A stretch of 64,000 nucleotides of DNA from Algibacter_G agarivorans. GTDB lineage: Bacteria; Bacteroidota; Bacteroidia; Flavobacteriales; Flavobacteriaceae. Both the position numbers and the translations under genes were made by a program. Location: contig NZ_BAABJJ010000037.1 of assembly GCF_039543245.1 (NCBI RefSeq), forward strand, positions 62,001 to 126,000, written 5' to 3'. Shown here one piece after another: positions 59,941-64,000 of the stretch; within the stretch, counting starts at the first letter, position 1; each line of letters starts with the position of its first letter. Under the pieces are notes generated by a model, which was not told the origin of the DNA, made no database searches, and saw only the letters and a program-made list of their open reading frames with translations.

Positions 59941-59996
59941 GAAACATCCATAATTAAAATTTCTAAACAAACGAGAATGATAATTGTGGATGTTCC
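59941..59996. repeat. Imperfect inverted repeat in the porin leader
   Basis: GAAACATCCATAATTA (59941-59956) and TAATTGTGGATGTTCC (59981-59996) pair over 16 bp with two mismatches, starting 30 bp after the rhodanese stop and 25 bp before the porin start. There is no T run, so it may be a processing or attenuation hairpin. Confidence 0.55.
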
Positions 59997-60020
59997 TTAT
60001 GAACTTTTAAAAACAAAAAG

Positions 60021-61082
60021 ATGAAAAGCAATATATATATATTATTTGCTCTGGTATTTCTATTTCAAGTAAACACCTCGTTCTCCCAGGGTTGTGAAGG
60101 AGATGACCCCACAACAAATGATTCAACAAGTACTAAAAGTGTCAAGATATTTGGATACATTCAACCTCAATTTGATTATAATTTTGATGGTGGCGACAAT
60201 AAAAACACTTTCAAGTTTAAGCGCGCTAGACTAGGCGTAAGAGGTAATATTCAAAAGGATTTTTCATACTATTTCATGCTTGAAGCTAGTCCATTTATTG
60301 GTGGTGACGACCAAGAAGATGCTTATCTAATGGATGCTTTTATTTCTTATACCAAATATAATTGGGCTAAAGTTTCTGTTGGTACATTTAAACAACCTTT
60401 TAGTTTAGATGTGGCTACACCTTGTCATAGTTTAACAACAATTGAAAGATCTATTGTTGCTGACCAAATTGTAGCCCCTCAAAGAGATTTCGGTCTCATG
60501 CTATTAGGTGGTAACAATTACACTAAACTAAACTATTGGCTTGCCATAATGAACGGTAGAGGATTAAAAATGGTAGATAATAATACAAAAAAAGATATTA
60601 TTGGTAGAGCTACTTACAAATTAACCGGTTTCTTAACAGTTGGTGGTAGTTTTAGATATGGTTATCCAAAACTTAATAATAACGAAGAAGAACGCACATC
60701 TTTTGGAGGAGAATTATTGGTTGAATTGGATAAGTTAAAAATACAAAGTGAATTTATTCATGATGAAGGAGCTTACCAACCAGGTGCTGGTGGTGGGTGC
60801 GGAGTAGACCCTATCGATCTCGATGGCTTAACATCAGAAGGTGCATACATTATGGCATCCTATAATGTAAATGAAAAACTTCAACCTGTATTTAAATATG
60901 AATATTTTGATCCAAACACAGAACTTAAAAACAATATTGATTACCTAGAACGAATGACTTTAGGTGTCAATTATTTCTTTAATGAAAAAGTAAGGTTCCA
61001 ATTAAATTATTTGGCTAACATTGAAACCGTTGTTAATGTAGATAACGATGTTCTTTTAGCCCAAATGCAGATAAAATTCTAG
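60021..61082 (+). CDS. Porin_O_P (OprO/OprP)-type outer-membrane porin
   Basis: 353 residues with a Sec signal (cleavage near FSQG, about residue 23). IFGYIQPQFDYNFD, FKFKRARLGVRGNI, LEASPFIGGDDQEDAYLMDAFI and VSVGTFKQPFSLD are hallmarks of the Porin_O_P family, and the C-terminal strand LAQMQIKF ends in Phe as expected for beta-barrel assembly. OprP-type porins prefer anions such as phosphate. Here the setting suggests thiosulfate-like anions (inference). Last gene before the operon terminator. Confidence 0.88.
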   Translation: MKSNIYILFALVFLFQVNTSFSQGCEGDDPTTNDSTSTKSVKIFGYIQPQFDYNFDGGDNKNTFKFKRARLGVRGNIQKDFSYYFMLEASPFIGGDDQEDAYLMDAFISYTKYNWAKVSVGTFKQPFSLDVATPCHSLTTIERSIVADQIVAPQRDFGLMLLGGNNYTKLNYWLAIMNGRGLKMVDNNTKKDIIGRATYKLTGFLTVGGSFRYGYPKLNNNEEERTSFGGELLVELDKLKIQSEFIHDEGAYQPGAGGGCGVDPIDLDGLTSEGAYIMASYNVNEKLQPVFKYEYFDPNTELKNNIDYLERMTLGVNYFFNEKVRFQLNYLANIETVVNVDNDVLLAQMQIKF

Positions 61083-61131
61083 TTTAACATTTGTTTTCTT
61101 TTTATTAGTTACTTTTTGGTTTTTAAGGTTG

Positions 61132-61162
61132 AACCCTCTAGCTTTTGTTAGGGGGTTTTCCT
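61132..61162 (+). terminator. Terminator after the porin
   Basis: AACCCTCTA (61132-61140) and TAGGGGGTT (61149-61157) pair with one G-U and lead to a T-rich stretch. It separates the sulfur operon from the regulator. Confidence 0.7.
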
Positions 61163-61173
61163 TTATAATTGAT

Positions 61174-61181
61174 TATCTTTG
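61174..61181 (+). promoter_or_regulatory. TAnnTTTG -7 box for the second Crp/Fnr regulator
   Basis: TATCTTTG lies 28 bp before the GTG start (61210), matching the Bacteroidota -7 box. Confidence 0.5.
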
Positions 61182-61209
61182 TTAATAAACACCTACAAAT
61201 GTTTTAAAA

Positions 61210-61866
61210 GTGAATAGTCAAGAAATTTTAAACCAAAAACTTAATAATTGTTATTCTGATATTTTTGAAAAAGAATTAATGGATGAAATTGTTAAAGTAG
61301 GTCATTTTGATAAAATTGAAAGTGGTAAACTATTAATTGACATAGGGAGTGATATGACCCATATCCCCCTAATTCTGGAAGGCGTTGTAAAAATCATTAG
61401 GAAGAAAAAAAATGGAGAGGAAATAGTTCTTTATTTTTTGGAAAAAGGTAGCACCTGCGCCATTTCATTTGTAAACTGTATCAATCATGAAAAAAGCATA
61501 TTCAAAGGAGTTGTAGAAACTACTATCGAAGCTATTTTTTTACCTGTTGAATTTATTGACCAATGGTTAGCCAAATATAAATCTTGGCGCCATTTTATTA
61601 TTGACAGTTACCATTTTAGATTATTAGAAATGGTCGAATCCATTGATGGCTTAGCATTTATGAAAATGCATCAACGGTTATTAAAATACTTAACTGATAA
61701 AGTTAAAATAAACAACAATGTTGATTTAAAAATAACCCATCAAGAAATTGCAGATGATTTAAATACTTCTAGAGTTGTGATTTCAAGAATAATAAAACAA
61801 TTACATGATGAAAACAAAATCTATTCAACTAGAAATAAAATTAGAGTTCTAGAGCTTTTTGAGTAA
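61210..61866 (+). CDS. Crp/Fnr-family regulator of the sulfur island
   Basis: 218 residues, GTG start at 61210. The cNMP-binding beta roll (about 25-130: HIPLILEGVVKII, GEEIVLYFLEKGS) has no N-terminal Cys cluster, but a pair of Cys in STCAISFVNCINHEK could sense thiols. The winged-helix part has ITHQEIADDLNTSRVVISRIIKQL as the recognition helix. It lacks the usual Glu of CRP-type recognition (SRVVISR), pointing to a different site. The GTAACA-N2-TGTTAC palindromes of the neighbouring operons are the best candidates. It has its own promoter and precedes moeA by 91 bp. Confidence 0.83.
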   Translation: MNSQEILNQKLNNCYSDIFEKELMDEIVKVGHFDKIESGKLLIDIGSDMTHIPLILEGVVKIIRKKKNGEEIVLYFLEKGSTCAISFVNCINHEKSIFKGVVETTIEAIFLPVEFIDQWLAKYKSWRHFIIDSYHFRLLEMVESIDGLAFMKMHQRLLKYLTDKVKINNNVDLKITHQEIADDLNTSRVVISRIIKQLHDENKIYSTRNKIRVLELFE

Positions 61867-61928
61867 TTCACTTTGTTTTTCACGCACAATACTTTCCAAT
61901 AATTTCAACTAATTTAAAACGAAATCGT

Positions 61929-61936
61929 TATATTTG
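61929..61936 (+). promoter_or_regulatory. TAnnTTTG -7 box for moeA
   Basis: TATATTTG 21 bp before the moeA ATG at 61958. It suggests that moeA-modE have their own promoter. Confidence 0.5.
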
Positions 61937-61957
61937 CTGAGACATAACGAAACATAA

Positions 61958-63136
61958 ATGATTAGTATAAAAGAAGCTATAACTTCAGTTAAATTAAACG
62001 TTAAACCACTTTTAAAAGCAACCACCAAATCGGTCGAGAAAGCAGGTGGTTATTTCTTATTTGAAGACATATTTTCTCCTATAAACATGCCGCCTTTCAG
62101 ACAATCTGCCATGGATGGCTATGCTTTGAATTTACATCATAACTTAGCATACAAATTAATTGGAGAAGTAAAGGCTGGAGATGGCCATCAACCTGTTTTG
62201 AAAAAAGGAGAAGCTGTTAGAATATTTACAGGTGCACCAGTTCCTGATACCGCTAATGCGATAATGATGCAGGAAAAGGTAAAGTCAGATGGTAACCTTA
62301 TAAATATAGAACATGAAATATCGTTAGAGCATAACATTCGTCCTTTTGGCGAACAGGTTAAAGCGGGAGATATTGCCTTAAAAAAAGGCACCAAATTAAC
62401 TCCTGCTGCTATTGGGTATTTAATCTCATTAGGCATAACAGAAGTTTCAGTATTTAGCAAACCAAATATTGCCATTATTACCACGGGTAATGAATTGATT
62501 GAAGCGGGACAAGAATTATCCTACGGAAAGATTTACGAAAGCAATTCAAAAATGCTTTTGAGCGCGCTTTACAATTTAAAATTCTATGATGTAACCTTGC
62601 ACAAAGTTGAAGATGATTACAGTAAAACTGTTAAAAAACTAAATGACGTTATAAATGAAAATGATTTAGTTCTCATTACAGGCGGTATTTCTGTTGGCGA
62701 TTACGATTTTGTTGGAAAAGCACTTAAAGAGCTACAAGTTGAAGAACAATTTTATAAAGTAAAACAGAAACCCGGAAAACCATTATTCTACGGAAAAAAA
62801 GCAGGTACTCAAATTTTTGCTTTACCAGGAAACCCTGCTGCTGCCCTATCTTGTTTTTATGTTTATGTCTATATCGCATTGCAAAAAATGATGAATCGTG
62901 ATGCATTAGAATTACCTCGCACTGAAGCAAAATCAACATCACATTATGAAAAAAAAGGTGATAGAGCACAATTTCTAAAAGCTATTTTTAAAAATGGCGA
63001 AGTTGAAATTTTAGAAGGACAAAATTCCTCTATGTTACAAACTTTTGCACTTTCTAATGCTTTGGTTTATGCTCCTGAAACGGTTTCAAAAATTAAAATA
63101 GGAGATATAACTGAAGTTATTCTATTACCTGTTTAA
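61958..63136 (+). CDS. moeA: Molybdopterin molybdenumtransferase MoeA
   Basis: 392 residues. Inserts molybdate into adenylylated molybdopterin to make Mo cofactor. MPPFRQSAMDGYAL, FTGAPVPDTANAIMMQEKV, GNELIEAGQELSYGKIYESNS, LITGGISVGDYDFV and the C-terminal QKPGKPLFYGKKAG and FALPGNPAAAL are all characteristic. Moco is needed by NapA and the PsrA-like enzyme in this window. Its gene ends 9 bp before modE. Confidence 0.96.
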   Translation: MISIKEAITSVKLNVKPLLKATTKSVEKAGGYFLFEDIFSPINMPPFRQSAMDGYALNLHHNLAYKLIGEVKAGDGHQPVLKKGEAVRIFTGAPVPDTANAIMMQEKVKSDGNLINIEHEISLEHNIRPFGEQVKAGDIALKKGTKLTPAAIGYLISLGITEVSVFSKPNIAIITTGNELIEAGQELSYGKIYESNSKMLLSALYNLKFYDVTLHKVEDDYSKTVKKLNDVINENDLVLITGGISVGDYDFVGKALKELQVEEQFYKVKQKPGKPLFYGKKAGTQIFALPGNPAAALSCFYVYVYIALQKMMNRDALELPRTEAKSTSHYEKKGDRAQFLKAIFKNGEVEILEGQNSSMLQTFALSNALVYAPETVSKIKIGDITEVILLPV

Positions 63137-63145
63137 AAAATTATT

Positions 63146-63484
63146 ATGGGATACAAAATAAAAAGTCGCATATGGATTGAATCTGAAGACAATGTACTTC
63201 TAGGTGAAGGTCGTGTGCATTTATTAAAAGCAATTGAAGAAACAGGCTCATTGTCCAAAGCCGCTAAATCACTGAATATATCATATAAAAAAGCGTGGCA
63301 ATTGTTGGACTCTGTAAATAAGTCAGCTAAAAAGCCTGTAACCATAAATAGCATTGGTGGTAAAGGTGGCGGAGGTGCAGAATTAACAGAATATGGTAAA
63401 TCCTTAGTTGCAGCTTTCGATGAAATCAATAAAAATTGTTGGGCGTTTTTAGACAAGCAACTGGAGAAGATTGAACGGATATAA
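63146..63484 (+). CDS. modE: ModE-type DNA-binding protein without molybdate-binding domain
   Basis: 112 residues, only the winged-helix N-terminal domain. LGEGRVHLLKAIEETGSLSKAAKSLNISYKKAWQLLDSVN matches the ModE HTH (GR-x-LL-x-I-x-x-GS-x-x-AA-x-x-x-x-SY-x-x-AW). The glycine-rich GGKGGGGAELTEYG is the wing. Full ModE has an extra di-MOP domain of about 130 residues that is absent here. Single-domain forms are usual in several phyla. Likely controls molybdenum metabolism genes. Confidence 0.87.
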   Translation: MGYKIKSRIWIESEDNVLLGEGRVHLLKAIEETGSLSKAAKSLNISYKKAWQLLDSVNKSAKKPVTINSIGGKGGGGAELTEYGKSLVAAFDEINKNCWAFLDKQLEKIERI

Positions 63485-63503
63485 AATAAAAAACAGGGTC
63501 TCC

Positions 63504-63569
63504 TCGAGCGCAGTCGAGAGGCTAGATTATCAAACTATAAATAATTAGTTAGGTCTCGACTGCGCTCGA
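63504..63569. repeat. REP-like inverted repeat
   Basis: TCGAGCGCAGTCGAGA (63504-63519) and its exact reverse complement TCTCGACTGCGCTCGA (63554-63569) with a 34-bp spacer. A frequent intergenic motif in flavobacteria (memory). It could stop transcription after modE. Confidence 0.75.
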
Positions 63570-63627
63570 CCAGACATATAAACAACTTTAAATACTTAAG
63601 CGCACTTTAGACACTTATAACTTTTTT

Positions 63628-64000
63628 ATGTTACAAAACGAAAACATATACCTCTTTTTATTAATCTTACCGATAGTCTCGTTTCTGTATTCTAGCGTGG
63701 GACATGGTGGTGCCAGTGGTTATTTAGCGTTAATGGCGCTCTTTTCCTTTGCTCCAGAAAGCATGAAACCCACTGCCCTATTGCTTAATATATTTGTTGC
63801 TGGTATTTCGTTTTTCTATTATTACAAAGCAGGATTTTTTAATAAAAATTTGTTTTTAGTGTTCGCAATAGCCTCGGTTCCTTTAGCATATATTGGCGGC
63901 ACCATAGAAGTGGATGCGTCTATTTATAAAAAGATTTTGGCCGTTTTGCTCATTTTTGCCATTTTGAAAATGCTAAATGTTTTTGGTAAAGAAAATGACA
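63628..64000 (+). CDS. TSUP (TauE/SafE) sulfite/organosulfonate exporter, partial
   Basis: The first 124 codons are present and the gene runs off the right edge. The start is ATG at 63628. SSVGHGGASGYLALMALFSF and MKPTALLLNIFVAGISFFYYY are TSUP motifs (first repeat), with about four hydrophobic segments visible. It would export sulfite or a related C-S compound, fitting a sulfur island. The 3' part cannot be seen. Confidence 0.85.
   Translation, partial: MLQNENIYLFLLILPIVSFLYSSVGHGGASGYLALMALFSFAPESMKPTALLLNIFVAGISFFYYYKAGFFNKNLFLVFAIASVPLAYIGGTIEVDASIYKKILAVLLIFAILKMLNVFGKEND

Noticed and set aside
1..64000. tRNA or rRNA genes
   Set aside because: I saw no cloverleaf-like or rRNA-like stretch in the gaps on either strand; a dedicated search was not possible.

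Overview
The window comes from a low-GC member of the Bacteroidota, most likely a marine or aquatic Flavobacteriaceae. The signs are AT-rich DNA, weak or absent Shine-Dalgarno sequences, promoter boxes of the TAnnTTTG type, many short lipoproteins, YtxJ, BatA-like and TIGR02757 proteins, and intergenic repeats of a style I associate with flavobacterial genomes. The genus cannot be fixed from the sequence alone.

Left part (1 to about 32 kb): mostly housekeeping and metabolic genes in short transcription units. These are a partial hemN, a YceI-like lipoprotein, folE, lolD, an MFS carrier, TIGR02757, an M61 peptidase, a GT2 glycosyltransferase, a BatA/VWA protein followed by a dihydroorotase homologue without its metal-binding HxH pair, an esterase, glyA, fumarylacetoacetase, a GGCT-like protein, ytxJ, clpB, two tandem deoC paralogues with deoD, a 5-oxoprolinase operon (pxpABC) with a DUF2891 protein, and comM. 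Gaps are littered with short repeats, including a small element with 21-bp terminal inverted repeats and a decayed GIY-YIG-like gene fragment.

Middle part (32 to 51 kb): anaerobic and nitrogen metabolism. A CmpA/NrtA-type ABC importer (nrtABCD-like) with an outer-membrane porin is followed by a two-gene accessory cassette (a PIN-GNAT-PUA-like fusion plus an ASCH protein). Then come an FNR-like regulator with an N-terminal cysteine cluster and a non-canonical periplasmic nitrate reductase operon: napD, napA, a duplicated four-heme NapB-like protein, a tetraheme cytochrome, a four-cluster ferredoxin subunit and an NrfD-type quinol dehydrogenase. NapC, NapG and NapH are not present. The FNR-like gene and the nrt operon share the palindrome TAAGTA-N4-TACTTA.

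Right part (49 to 64 kb): an apparent sulfur-respiration or sulfur-handling island, the most unusual region. A 12-heme cytochrome is divergent from a psrABC/phsABC-like molybdoenzyme operon that continues into two half-size YeeE/YedE permeases and two membrane-anchored rhodanese-fold proteins. Both of these have lost the catalytic loop cysteine and both end in a lysine-rich tail terminating exactly in EGGC. Two further periplasmic double-rhodanese proteins, a Porin_O_P-like porin, a second Crp/Fnr regulator, moeA, a DNA-binding-only modE and a TSUP (TauE/SafE) exporter follow. A perfect GTAACA-N2-TGTTAC palindrome lies in front of both sulfur transcription units. My inference is that sulfane sulfur is imported, passed between rhodaneses and terminal-cysteine arms, and reduced or oxidised by the Mo enzyme. 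The substrate and direction cannot be read from sequence.
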